Origin: Isoetes taiwanensis
Lineage: Eukaryota > Streptophyta > Lycopodiopsida > Isoetales > Isoetaceae
NCBI GenBank assembly: GCA_021234155.1
Contig: JAJEKV010000011.1
Location: 12,439,255-12,503,254, forward strand
Reading direction: 5' to 3'
Length of the DNA stretch: 64,000 nt
The notes beneath the pieces are model-generated. The model saw only the letters and a list, made by a program, of their open reading frames with translations. It did no database searches and was not told the origin of the DNA. The position numbers and the translations under genes were made by a program. Shown here piece after piece: positions 22,118-33,119 of this stretch (the first letter of the stretch is position 1; the number at the start of each line of letters is the position of its first letter).

Positions 22118-22855
22118 ATCCATGGAGGGGCCAGCCTAGATACCAGCTGGGGTAGCAAATTGGGCGGGTGCCCAATTTGACACCCTAGGTAGATGTGCAT
22201 AGCCAAAGTAGATTCCACCTGGGGTAGCAAATTGGGCGGGTGCCCAATTTGACACCCTAGGTAGATGTGCATGGCCAAAATAGATTCCACCTGGGGTAGC
22301 AAATTGGGCGGGTGCCAATTTGACACCCTAGGTAGATGTGTATGGCCAAAGTAGATTCCACCTGGAGTAGCAAATTGGGTGGGTGCCCAATTTGACACCC
22401 TACGTAGATGTGTATGGCCAAAGTAGATTCCACCTGGGGTAGCAAATTGGGCGGGTGCCCAATTTGATACCCTAGGTAGATGTGTATGGCCAACCTAGAT
22501 TCCACCTGGGGTAGCAAATTGGGCGTGTGCCCAATTGACCCCCTAAGTAACTGTGTATGGCCATCATAGATACCACCTGGGGTAGCAAATTGGGCGGGTG
22601 CCCAATTTGACCCTCGAAATAACTGTGTATGGCCAGCTTAGATACCAACTGGGGTAGCAAATTGGGCGGGTGCCCAATTTGACCCCCTAAGTAAATGTCT
22701 ATGACCAGCCCAGATACCACCTAGGGTAGCAAATTGGGTGGTTGCCAATTTAACCCCCTAATAAATGTCTATAGCCAGCCCAGATACCACCTGGGGTAGC
22801 AAATTGGGCAGTTGTCCAATTTGCCCCCCAGGTAGATGTGTCTCGCACAATTTGA
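22118..22855. repeat. 72-bp minisatellite, about ten units (Q2)
   Basis: Unit-for-unit the same array as at 10570-11290, with a few substitutions. It lies directly upstream of the DUF7869-type gene, so it may be subterminal or promoter-proximal sequence of that element. Confidence 0.9.
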
Positions 22856-22859
22856 CCCC

Positions 22860-25218
22860 CGAGGTAGATCTGGTCTTACTTGGCTCTGGATCTGATTCAA
22901 TTTTTTGTGCAGGAGGTGTACCTATTCAAGGACGGTCGGGCAGTTGCCAAAGGATCCGTGGGAGACAGGGAACGATGCCATTTTAAAGACATCCCAGATT
23001 GACTTGTGAGTGTTGGTGTTCTAGCTGTGTTTGAGGGGCACTATATTCTCTCCTGGCCTTCCAGATGCAAAAACATTAGGAGAGGCCCTGGAGTCCTTCA
23101 TACTCTAGAGGGAAGGTAATATCCACGACTCCAATGTGGTGGATGTGCCATCGACATCCAAAAGACAGACAGCGCGTGGGAAGTAGCACAAACACTATGG
23201 CGATAACAAGGTACACGCTACTTGAGATAGACTGCAAAATTTGGCACTCTTGTGATGCCATCCCTGCAGGAAAGGGCTTTATATCCTTCACTGGTCCAGA
23301 TGATGCAGTATATGATCAGTTGTTGGGTATGAAGACCGTAGGAGTGTCTGTTACTGAGGGCTTTCCCCTTCCGACTGAGGTGAATTTCCGGTGTCAGGCA
23401 TGTTTGACAGTGCCTAAAGTAGGCATGCTTGTGAGGTGGAATAATGATCCTGTTAAGGTTATGGGAGTGAAGGGGTATGATATTTTAAGTGCAACACCAG
23501 TAGAACAATGATACGACATCAAGCCAGGGTAGCTCGGAGCTTGAGAAGCATCCGCAATACGAGAAGCGTAAATAGACCTTCCATTTTCGTCAGTCAAAAA
23601 AGGTACTAAAGCCTCCAAAGATCGATCGGCTCACAACCAAAGAAGCCATCTTGAGGTATAGGAAGACCATGTGTTGCAAACAGAGATGTTGTGAGAAATT
23701 CACTAGGGATCAAGCTATAAACATGCGAAAGGATTTCCTCGCCATGAAATCGAGTGACAGGGTCACTTTTGTGTATGATATGTTAGGCAACAATATGAAG
23801 GGCAGAAGGGTCCATCGACTAGTCTTGCAAGGCATGATTTGTCTGTGAGAGAGCTTGGTATCTTGGTCTTGGGATTTCAAAATCGGGGTATCTCAAGTGG
23901 AAGGCACAATTCCGCTTTGGTGCTCGCAAAGCTGAGCGTGGTCATGGAAACTGTACTTCCACAGGTATCTGATATGGATATGGTAGCTCGGGGGAGTGGC
24001 CTTGAACGTTGGTCTTGGTGGACTAGCATGGGTGTGTGAGAAGGGCAAACTAATAGCATGGCAAGGCAATTAAATGGCAATTGTAATGGTTATGGTCAAA
24101 TAATATCTATTAAGCCAAGCTAATCTCCTTGATAATATCCCAGTCCAAAAATAGCAGTTTTAAAAAGGCCAACTTCAAAAGATCATATCTCATGAAATAT
24201 AAGTCAGATTATGGCGATCTAGGGCTCATTGGAAAGCTCTCAGTGTCTAGTTTCCGGATTAGGTTCGCCCATTTGCTAACTCCTCGTGGATCGTGAGATA
24301 TCGCCAAAAGAGTGGCCGTGGGTCAGACTGGACTGCACCACCAAGATTGCCTTTTTGGAAGAGAACCAAGCTCCTTGCCTAGAAATTGCCATTGCCTTCT
24401 ACCTTGCTGTTGATTTGCCAGATCTCAACATCGGTTGGCCCGGTTGGGTGGAGAACTGCCATTAATTGCCTTGTATTGAGAATCTTCCTCTAGTTTTGGT
24501 GAACTAGAGCCGGAACATTCTGAGCTATTGGTGTAGTTTATATCAATTGGTGTAAATCGTATCTTATGTTCATTGGATCTGTGCTTATTTGTCTTATTAT
24601 TTCATACTTAGATCATTTTGTCATTGCTAACGGCTTATTCTGTGGATTCTGTAGCAAACCTAGACGGTTTACAGGCTATAAGATTATGATTTGTCTGAAG
24701 AGACCTGGTATTCTATTTAGAGGAGATAAAATGTATGGTTTATTGTTGTGAACCATATCAGTATCCTCGAGACTATGTGTGTATCATTCATGACAAAATG
24801 GGTCAGGCAAAGACTATGATTCCAAAGTTGCTACAATCTGTGAAGTCCCTTTGGAGACTAGATAAGCTGAAGACTTCATTGACAGGTGCACTTACTCACT
24901 GCCATGGAAGAGGGTCCAATGGAAATTCTACTTTGGATCTGCGGTCCGACGACTCCAACTTCCACGTGGGTTCCTTGAATAGTATTCTGAAAAGGTTGGA
25001 ACTGCCTCATGAGTTTGCAGGAGGCCATCTTGCATTGTTTGATCCATCAGTCCCAGATTGGGCAAGGCCTTGCGTGACACCACCGCGCTAGCGTCCAAGT
25101 TGTCGCTATCTAGCAAGAGCATCCCCGTTGACCTAATGAAGCGCCTCCCTTGCACACTGATGTTGCAACTAGACAACGCATTTGGACAAAACAAAAATAG
25201 GTATGTATTTATCTTTCA
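22860..25218 (+). pseudogene. DUF7869-type transposase-like gene, 5' half (interrupted by element A)
   Basis: Downstream of the minisatellite an open frame (23134-23511, DAIPAGKGFISFTGPDD) is followed by the Cys-rich N-terminal region (23600-23830: CCKQRCCEKFTRDQ, KDFLAMKSSDRVTF), then after a frameshift LGISKS and HGN motifs. A second coding stretch, 24735-25091, reads YVCIIHDKMGQAKTMIPKLL, SLTGALTHCHGRGSNGN and ALFDPSVPDWAR. It then shifts frame into SLSSKSIPVDLMKRLP and MLQLDNAFGQNKNRYVFIF at 25215. LDN-x-x-GQNKNR is the family's conserved core. Element A is inserted directly after it, and the protein resumes at 35780. Several frameshifts and a stop near 23570 show the gene was already decayed. 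It is probably the transposase of an outer element. Confidence 0.7.
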
Positions 25219-25240
25219 GGGTAAAAGCACGCTGTGGTGT
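25219..25240 (+). repeat. Left terminal inverted repeat of element A
   Basis: Begins GGGTAAAAGCACGCTGTGG and is 22 bases long. Its inverse is at 35754-35775. Target duplication TTCA is at 25215-25218. Confidence 0.9.
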
Positions 25241-25809
25241 TCCAATTCGGCTATCCCCCCTATCCCCCCCAAAATGTGGCGTTGCATCCACCACTTTTGT
25301 GGTATAAAAGTATAATTATGGCACTGCTCAGCGGCCGTTATTTAAGAATAGAGTCCCAATTTGTGGGGGAAATTCTAATTTCAAAAACTGAAATTCAAAT
25401 TCAAATTCCTATTCTTTGGCCCCTTCCTTTTCTTTGCCTGCGTCCTGTTCTTTGGCTCCCTCCCTGCTGCAAGCTCCAATCCATTGTGGATATGGATGTC
25501 AATGAGGTAATCTGTCCACAAACTGGCATTTCAGACAGGAGAAAACGAAGAAGAACCAAGGAACAAGAAATGTTGAAGAAAAGACGCCAGAGGAAAAGAA
25601 GAAGAGAAAAAAAATTGGAGCTTGCAGAATTGGCAGAAGGATCCGGTCCATCAAGAAGTGCAAGCAGTAAACGCTGTATTGTCCTTAATTTGCTAACGTC
25701 TTTCCATAAACAGACCAAAAGAATGGAGGATAGCACAAAGAAAGAAATTTTACTTGAGTTTTTGAGGGATAAAACATTGGAAAAATTCATAGGTGAAGAA
25801 TTAAAGGAT

Positions 25810-26834
25810 GTGAAATAGCCTCCCTCTTGCACTCACACATCCCCGTGTCTTTACCAAATGGAGACAAGCAGGGTTCATTATAGTTGGACATCTTTGGGAT
25901 GGTGTGCGGTGGCTTTCCTGGTCCCGTTTTAAGGGAATGATTCAGAATGCAGGAGAAGGGGACAGGAAGATCTTTCGGGAAATACGTAGGACTTTGAGTA
26001 CCCTCTCTGGATTGGACGGCCCAAATGACAGATGGTCTTGCAAGGGGGAAGAGAAATATGTTGTTAGCACTATCTACTATCTCCTCTGCCCAGAATCCCC
26101 CCTAAAGGCTGCTAACAAACTAGGTATGGACGTCATGCTCACTTCACAGTTACTAGTCAATTCATGGTCAAACATCTGCTCCAAAAGATTGCAATTTTTT
26201 AGATGGCTAGCCCTACAGGGTGGAATTAGCACTATGGAGGTGCTCCATCAAAGGAGACTACTCGCTATAGATAGCTGCCCACTTGGCTGCAACAATACGG
26301 AAAACCTCTCTCACCTATTTTTTTGTCCCAAGATCCTGGACTTTTGGAAGTGGGCATATCCTCTCATCGGTATTACACCAGGACAATGTACTTGGCCTCA
26401 GATACTACTCGCAACTGATAGAGACATAGTATCAGCATCTCTGGTTAATATAGTACTCTGGGCAATCTGGAAACACAGATGTGGAATTGCTCTTGGTGGG
26501 CAGCTCTTTTCTTTAGACAGACTAAAGAACATCTTCAATTTGGAGGTGGCACTTATGGCTTTAGCCCACCATCGAAAGTTTGGACGTTTCTACAACACAG
26601 CTTTGGACAGGATTGGCAGGGTTCAAGGCTTCTATATGTTCTTCAAATGTCACTGGGTAGATGACGATGATCCTGGGGATGATCCGAGTCTCAACTTACA
26701 AAGACTGGCCCTTGTTTAGATTTGATACTTGCTATTCATTACTTATGGTTCCTACATATAGGAAATATGTATTATAATACCTATTAATATATACCATATT
26801 CTTACCCTCAAAAAAAAAAAAAAAAAAAAAAAAA
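25810..26834 (+). mobile_element. 5'-truncated LINE nested in the element A transposase gene
   Basis: The target duplication GAATTAAAGGAT is present at 25798-25809 and 26835-26846, possibly two bases longer with the preceding AA. The insertion ends in a poly(A) run (26811-26834). Removing it rejoins the transposase reading frame exactly in phase across Glu-Leu-Lys-Asp. It therefore inserted when that frame was still intact locally. Confidence 0.95.
25904..26719 (+). pseudogene. LINE ORF2 C-terminal end with zinc-knuckle (zf-RVT-like) domain
   Basis: A 271-codon open frame, uninterrupted, covering the region after the reverse transcriptase. It contains FFRWLALQGGISTMEVLHQR, then CPLGCNNTENLSHLFFCPK (C-x3-C-x7-H-x3-C knuckle), VNIVLWAIWKHR and a C-terminal acidic stretch WVDDDDPGDDP. 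This domain follows the polymerase in plant LINEs and probably binds nucleic acid. The start codon of this frame is incidental, because the element is truncated 5'. The openness suggests a fairly recent insertion. Confidence 0.8.
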
Positions 26835-27779
26835 GAATTAAAGGATTTGGAAGCCAAGAGCATCGTCATAAGGAGCCTCTGGGACTCCATGCAGACTGTC
26901 AAACTCTCTACCAGCAATGACTGCCTAGCAGCCAAGAATAGCTGCCTTGCAATGTCTGTACCACGCCGTGCAGATTCTGAAACAAGTGACAAAATCAGCC
27001 AGCGAGATCTTGGAAAGGTATTAGGTGTTCACCCAAGAAACCTGCAAAAGGCAAAGAAAAAGAGGGAAGAGATCGATTACAATGGTGGGAAATGGGTTTC
27101 TTACAAGAGGGCTAAAAGATTCGATGCAATTTCAGATGAACATATAGAAAAGATTCAAAAATTTTGGATTGAGAACACCAGAGTGTCTCCTAACACAAAG
27201 GATGTTAGAACTAGAAGATTGGAGAGAAATATAAGAGAAGAACATGCTGCCCACTATCTGGAGGAATCACATGTTAGTTTATTTCTGTTATTCATGTTTT
27301 CTTAGTTATGGTGCTTAGTGTGGTGGTGCATGTGGTGGTTATTGTGTTGTACAAATGATTGTGGTGTATCAGATGCGAAGATGTGTGTAGTTGACTCTAG
27401 TCCGAAATGCAATATTTAATATTTGGAATATTATTAGAACATGACGAATTGAGTACTCCTTTTACCGGGTGTGTGTGCAGTCTAAAAATATTTGAGAATG
27501 ATAACTAACTGATCCTAAGATACAAATTTTTGTTGAATAAAGATAATTTTTTGTCAGATTCAAGCACAGCTCTGTTGGAAAGTATAATATATTAAAAAAG
27601 GGATCTTACAAAATTTGGCTTTACAAAATTTGGCTTTCCATTGAAAGCTCATGCAGAAACTAAATTTACATGCATTTCCTAAGCAACAAGAAATGCCGGT
27701 ATGACTGCTCGAGAACCGGTGCATCAAAATTATTGTTTTCTCGCACTAAAGCATCTAAGCTTTTCTGCGGTCATCCTGC

Positions 27780-28167
27780 AATTTAACAGATGAGGTTTGC
27801 CGGTGCTTCCTCGTGCATCCTCCGGTGGTAAGAACGCAACCACCGATAAATCCCGGCTGCTGCGAGTCGAGGCGGACAAGTGACAGAACAAATAAACCCG
27901 GTGCCCTTGCGGCGAAGATGTAACATAAGCTCATGGACCTTGTCTAAGAGCTCACATCCTATCAATCGACTCAAAGCACGCGACCATTGAAGGCCCAAAG
28001 ATCCACCTGTTGTATGCCTTTAGGTTGGATTCGAAATCAGCAAAGAAGGTGGATTTAGGCATATCCACCTTCATAGATTGATCACGAGCCCTGTTTAACA
28101 TGTGCCGAATGCCCTCCTCGCTCACCCTACAATAGCCATAGTGATCTCTGAACATCGCTCCTACCAT
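27780..28167 (-). pseudogene. Unrecognised coding-like stretch on the minus strand inside element A
   Basis: 28167-27952 reads MVGAMFRDHYGYCRVSEEGI, then MPKSTFFADFESNLKAYNRW and FESID. After one frame shift near 27960 a second frame continues IGCELLDKVHELMLHLRRKG and GTGFICSVTCPPRL. The two frames together look like one protein of at least 120 residues with a single frameshift. I do not recognise it. It lies within the large gap of the transposase gene, so it may be another captured gene fragment, but chance openness is possible. Confidence 0.3.
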
Positions 28168-28365
28168 GTTGCCGGAATGAACTTGTTCGAATTGGGAATG
28201 AAAAGCAAAAAATCAGACGTAGGAACAGGATTTAGGACCCAGATCCTTTTCTAATGATTAGAAGAGGAATGTAATTATTATCAGGGTGTATGAATTTCAA
28301 AAGTGTTTATGAGAGCAGGCTAGGCAGATTTTTTATGTCAGATGAAATAGGATAAAAGTGATGTG

Positions 28366-29105
28366 ATGTGATGTGTGGTGTCGTGATGGTGTGGTGTGGT
28401 GTCTTGATGGTGTGGTGTGGTGTGGTGTGGTGTGGGTTGCGTTATGTCCATGGTGTCATGTGGGTGTGAATGTATGATATGTGTGGATTCAATTTTATTT
28501 ATTCTCCCCCCTCACCCCACCACACCCCATCATCTATCCCACCACCATAGACTACCGCCACATCTTTGCGACCACCACATTACCACCACATGCACACACA
28601 TCCCACCACATCCCACGCCACACCCCTCCACCACCACCACCACACTCCATCACCACACTTCACCACCAACACACTCAACCATGTACCACACCACACCCCT
28701 CCACCACCACCACCACACTCCACCACACCACATCACACCACAATCCACAACACCACACCACACCACCACCACTACACCCCCAACACTCCACCACCACCAC
28801 ACTATACCACACCACACACCACACCCCACCACCACACTCCACCACACCACATCATACCACCACACACCACTACACACACTACCACCACACCACACACCAC
28901 TCCACCACCCCCACCACCACACTCCACCACCACCACTCCCCCACCACCACACTCCACCATTTGGTGTATGGTGTGTGATGAATGGTGTGGTGTGTGGTGG
29001 GGTGTCATGTGGTGTGTGGTAATGTACACAGCACTAAGGTGCTGGCTCAGTGAATATGATGAGTGTGGGGCATGGTATGGTGCATGGTTTGGTGTGGTAT
29101 ACACA
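28366..29105. repeat. Satellite tract of element A with strand switches (GTG, then CAC, then GTG)
   Basis: 28366-28440 is GTGGTGTG-rich, 28504-28965 is CACCACCAC-rich with CACTCCACCACCACC and CCATGTACCACACCACA words, and 28965-29105 is again GTG-rich. The outer parts can pair with the middle. The long His/Thr/Pro-rich open frames here are repeat artefacts. Confidence 0.85.
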
Positions 29106-31024
29106 TCCTAACAGTTTTAGTGTTCATTTCATGCATGATATTGTTCAAGAGGTTTTACGGACCAACATCCGTAAATTAAGATTCGCCTTCGAGCTTTTGA
29201 GAAGCTAAAACCCCGGTTTGTTGTGAAATTGAAGGACTTCAATAGTTGCTGTTGCATTCAGCACGTGAGGATGCAAATGCTAGTGGATGGACTCAATGGG
29301 ATGAGAACCAAACATCCGAAGAATTGCACTTGCACCTACGATGTTTGTAGATCACATGAACTTGGTCAATGCAGGGGCACACCAAAGATAAAATTGCAAG
29401 TACTGAAGCTTGTGGAGATCTATATTGTGTCCAAAGAGTGAATTAGATGAGTTTCACAAGAAGGCGTGCATCCTTGGAAATTGTGAGTCGTGGTGGAATC
29501 AAGAAGTTTCGCACTGTCCCATGGAATGAAGTGGCGAGGGAAAGTGAAATGGGAGTACATTGACTATGAAAAGACAACGCCCCGAAGTTCTCGGTAGGAG
29601 ACCCGACTCATCAAGACAATGAGACGTAACCCAAGGAGCTTCGGATAAACCGAAAAGAGCGTCTAGAAATCTTTCCAATTGCATAATTTCAAAAATGTAC
29701 CAATGGCAGGCAAAACAGTTTAAGGAGCTTCTGGAGAATCTCCCAGCAGATGCATGTCTCTCGGTAGTGGATTTTGCAGAGAGCTATACATTCAAGGAAC
29801 AAGAGGAGGTGTAGTCGATGCGCTGGGTCAATAACCAGATTACCATTTTGGTTCAAATAACATATCAAGACGACTCGATTGGCGGAATGAGATTATCAAG
29901 GAAACACATTACTATGTATCAGATGATAGGGAACACGATACTTTGTTCGTGCAACACTGCTTCATGAAGCACCACAAATATCTGGAGCACAAAGGAAGGG
30001 TGCCAAAGAGACATTATGTGTTTTCAGATGGTGCAGCATCTCAATTCAAGGCTTCTAGACCATTTTACTTTGTGGCTAGGTACACAAACGACACTGATGT
30101 CTATATGATGTGGAATTCTTTTGGTTCTAACCACGGGAAAGGTGAACACGATGGCAAAGCTGCTGAGTTGAAGAGATGATTAAGACAACTGCAATTAAAA
30201 TACAACAGCATAAAATTGGATAATGCTCATGAAGTGGTAGACGTTGCCAAAGAGATATTTACTTGTGGAACATCCGAGTGGATGAACACATCTGAAACCA
30301 GTAAGAGGAAGAATATAAAAAGGTTCTTTTGGGAAGTCAAGGTGGAGGATATAGATAGAAAGAAAGCATGGGGTGCAGAAAGGATTTTGGACACTAGGCA
30401 GATCCATTGTGTACATGCATTCAATCCTGAATCTCCATTGTAGTTGCACACGAGGGAACTTTCATACTTCAGCCTCTTGCTTGGATGGCATGTGGGGCGG
30501 TTATTGTGTGAACAAGCACTATGTTGATGATTGGAAACTTCAAGTTATTGTACCATCCTCCAATGTGCATGCTGACATTGAGGACCGTAAATCCAGCAGG
30601 TCCTTGTTCTCCTCCAATCCCACGATGTTAGCAGAGGCACTTAGAGTTGGTGATAATTTTGCTGTCGTTGCTCCGAAAGGGAATGATGAGGGTTCTGAAT
30701 TTTGGATTCTGATGTGCACAAAACCAAAATGGATAGTGGAGAAAGACTTCCAACTCAATGGAACATGGTACCTCGCCGGTAATAGTGTCATAGAAGGTAT
30801 TACAAGAAGGGCGCAAGATCAACCGTCGACTATGATCTTTGCGAAAGATGCCTTAGGCATAGTATTCACAACACAGATCTGTGCAATCAGACTTCACATG
30901 CCACCAACTAAACGTCAAAACAGGACTATATATAGGCTGGATCCTTTAGATGAGGAGAAAATTTTACAGAATTTACGCGAAGTTCTTTCTGATGATGATG
31001 AAATGTAAAACCATTCTGTAGTTT

Positions 31025-32201
31025 TCAGAACTCATGTGAAGTTTTGTGCTTCAAATTGTGAAAATGAGTTTGTCTTGATTTCTTTTGAAGATCTGAATTC
31101 TTCCTCAAACACTTGATTCCTTTGTTTGTGAGATGAATTGAATATGAATTTTCATTGAAATGAATCGAGGTTACAATAACAATTATGTACATAAGAAAGA
31201 TATACAGTGATTTAAGTACGAGGTGACTCATGCACCTACATACTTCCCAATACATATGTTCCTCTCGGTTCGAAATTTTTGTTGCTTCTAATCTTAAAAC
31301 TTCAAGCATGAACACTCTAACATCAACTAGATCCCGGTCTGAAATGTCCACAACCCGCGCTTAACCACACTTTGTCAATAACATGAGTTTGGTTTGTCTG
31401 CTGCATTTAAGTTGACTTACTAGATCGGGGCAACAATATATTCACTCCTTTCAAGTACCCCTCACAAATTTGTGCATAAACGAACATCTTGCGGCAGGCC
31501 ACATGAATGACCATCGGTTTGAAGAGGCGCTCGAAATTTTCACAACATCCGAGGTTGTAAAGCTGAAATTATTGTTTCCAAGCAATTCCAAGAACCTCGC
31601 ACTCAAAGTTTGTTGTCATTGTGCCACAACAAAGAAAATGCAATGAGCAAGCACTAACCTCTCAATATGTGCCGCCCATGCAAGCCCGAAGCTATCAAAG
31701 TGATATATCCCTGGTTTATATCTCTGTGCGAGACACGCGTGGCTTACAATCAGAAAACAGGTCCAGTGATGTCCATCACAAGCAGGCAAAAACATGTACT
31801 GGCACTTATCCAGATTCACATGTTTCCTTATTGTTTTGTAACTATTTGTGTCCTTGGACAATGTTGAGTGAAAAAGAGGGTCAAAGAAATGAAAGGGATG
31901 GCTCATTCCTTGGAGAATCAAGTAGTATTCCATGTATCTGCAAACATATGCATATGATGGCACAATCCTGATGATCACAAATCAGATGAAAGTATCACCT
32001 TGAGAAGAGGAGGATCAATTGATCATTGAACCATTGTGTATCAGCTTCCAAAATTTTGATGTCGGTGGAGCTAATCACGACAGTTTCAGTTCCACTCAGC
32101 ACCACTTCCAGATGTGTATTTGGCTTTAGATAGTCAGGGACTGCCGAAGCTCTATCATCTCTAGTTCTAAACACACACGAGAACATTTGCTCACAATCCA
32201 T
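31025..32201 (-). pseudogene. Ulp1-type (peptidase C48, SUMO-protease-like) domain of the element A cargo gene
   Basis: Ulp1 proteases process and remove SUMO; many plant transposons carry captured relatives. Exon 32201-31999 ends QWFNDQLILLFS; a 61-nt intron (31998-31938) with donor GTGATA and acceptor TTTGCAG joins it to YMEYYLILQGMSHPFHFF. Then DKCQYMFLPACDGHHWTCF supplies the catalytic-type His-Trp, and IYHFDSFGLAW the Asp. The catalytic Cys region is not clear: downstream (31610-31480) a Cys-rich stretch reads in several frames. 31348-31025 carries VDISDRDLVDVRVFMLEVLR, a plausible C-terminal end. In transcription order it follows the NIF domain. Broken frames after 31616 suggest a pseudogene. 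Confidence 0.7.
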
Positions 32202-32349
32202 TCAAATATTTTAAATTGAAAAACTACAACACATATCATAGAAATTTTTTTACTTATATTGACTTTCAAAGAGTTTTACAAGATTCATTTATGAAAATAC
32301 TTGTCGAGCATTTTCATGCGATTCTTGTGACTCTTCGAGAATCCCACAT

Positions 32350-33115
32350 GTTCCACATTTGATGTTCCTTCACATAAGCCGGCACACTTTCTCGCAGCCG
32401 TAAGTCCCTCCACCATGGTTTGAGTTGCTCCAAAAGGAAATTGGAATCCAACCCGTCCGGAGCAAAACTATTTGGACATATCATTGTGTTCTACCGGGTT
32501 GGCGTAACCCTTATATCTCACCGGGCTGTCATCTATCAACAATGTGTTTGTCACCTGGTATCTCCAAAATTTCAGATACACTTTGGACAGATCCTTAAGG
32601 AAAATTGGCTTATTAACCACTTTTAATTTTGTGTTGGTGCAGTCATCCTGATTCCAAATAAAAAGAAATCTGCCCTTATATTCCTGCAGCAATTTTCTCA
32701 TCAACAAGTCAACATTACTCTTAGCCATGCTGGACCACAATGCAATCTCAAATTTTGAAAAACACCATTCTAAGAACTCCTGTAATCCAGGCCTGGAAAC
32801 TGCTAACTTTTGATTGTTCAATTTCTGGACGGTCACTTCTGGCTCGGCCGATGCAGGGATCCTCACTTTCAAGTCATAAGACTTGCCTAAAACTCCATTA
32901 AAATCCAGAACAAGGAGAATTTCAGTTAACCTCTTGGTTTTTCTTGGTTGAGGTTGTATTGGACTCGTTGAGCAGTCTGCATCTTGTCTAGGATCCGGGG
33001 TTTCTTTGTCAACTTCATCACCTGCATCCGCATTTGGCTCATGTTCAGCACCAAAACTTTTTTCTGGTGAAGGACCCCGCGCAGAATGAATCTCAAGGGA
33101 ATTAATTCCCCCCCC
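32350..33115 (-). pseudogene. NIF/FCP1-like HAD phosphatase domain of the element A cargo gene
   Basis: The frame is open from about 33115 to 32468. An acidic Pro-rich lead (DAGDEVDKETPDPR) is followed by EILLVLDFNGVLGKS (HAD motif I, D-x-N instead of the usual D-x-D), RPGLQEFLEWCFSKFEIALW then SSMAKSNVD (motif II region), and NTLLIDDSPVRYKG (motif III-like acidic pair). This is the layout of NLI-interacting-factor/FCP1 homology domains, which act on phosphoserine in proteins such as the RNA polymerase II tail. A stop follows, after which LLEQLKPWWRDLRLRE and VPAYVKEHQMW continue in another frame. That C-terminal extension is also found in element B. The missing second Asp of motif I makes catalytic activity doubtful. 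Confidence 0.75.
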
Positions 33116-33119
33116 CTAA

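Larger units (their letters stand above)
25492..31006 (+). pseudogene. DDE-transposase-like gene of element A
   Basis: Start ATG at 25492 (MDVNEVICPQTG). A very basic segment follows (RRKRRRTKEQ and KKRRQRKRRREKK, a likely nuclear signal). The frame is split by a LINE at 25810, and continues in phase at 26847 through LGKVLGVHPRNLQKAKKKR and FWIENTRVSPNTKDVRTRR. A large intron or decayed gap (27274-29150) holds a satellite. Then FEKLKPRFVVKL with Cys/His residues (29196-29450), YQWQAKQFKELLENLP and SVVDFAESYTFKEQEEV (29697-29812), YYVSDDREHD, YVFSDGAASQFKASRPFYFV (30018-30077) and HGKGEHDG (30133-30156). A Cys-rich cluster with VDDWKL and FWILMCTKPKW follows, ending at 31006 (EVLSDDDEM). The Asp of VVDFAE and of FSDGA are plausible catalytic residues. 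Stops at about 30177 and 29440 and frameshifts make it dead. Known from memory as a repeated transposon family in plants and animals; I cannot give its official name. Confidence 0.75.

Noticed and set aside
25401-25832. Minus-strand 143-residue frame
   Set aside because: Antisense of the basic N-terminus of the element A transposase.
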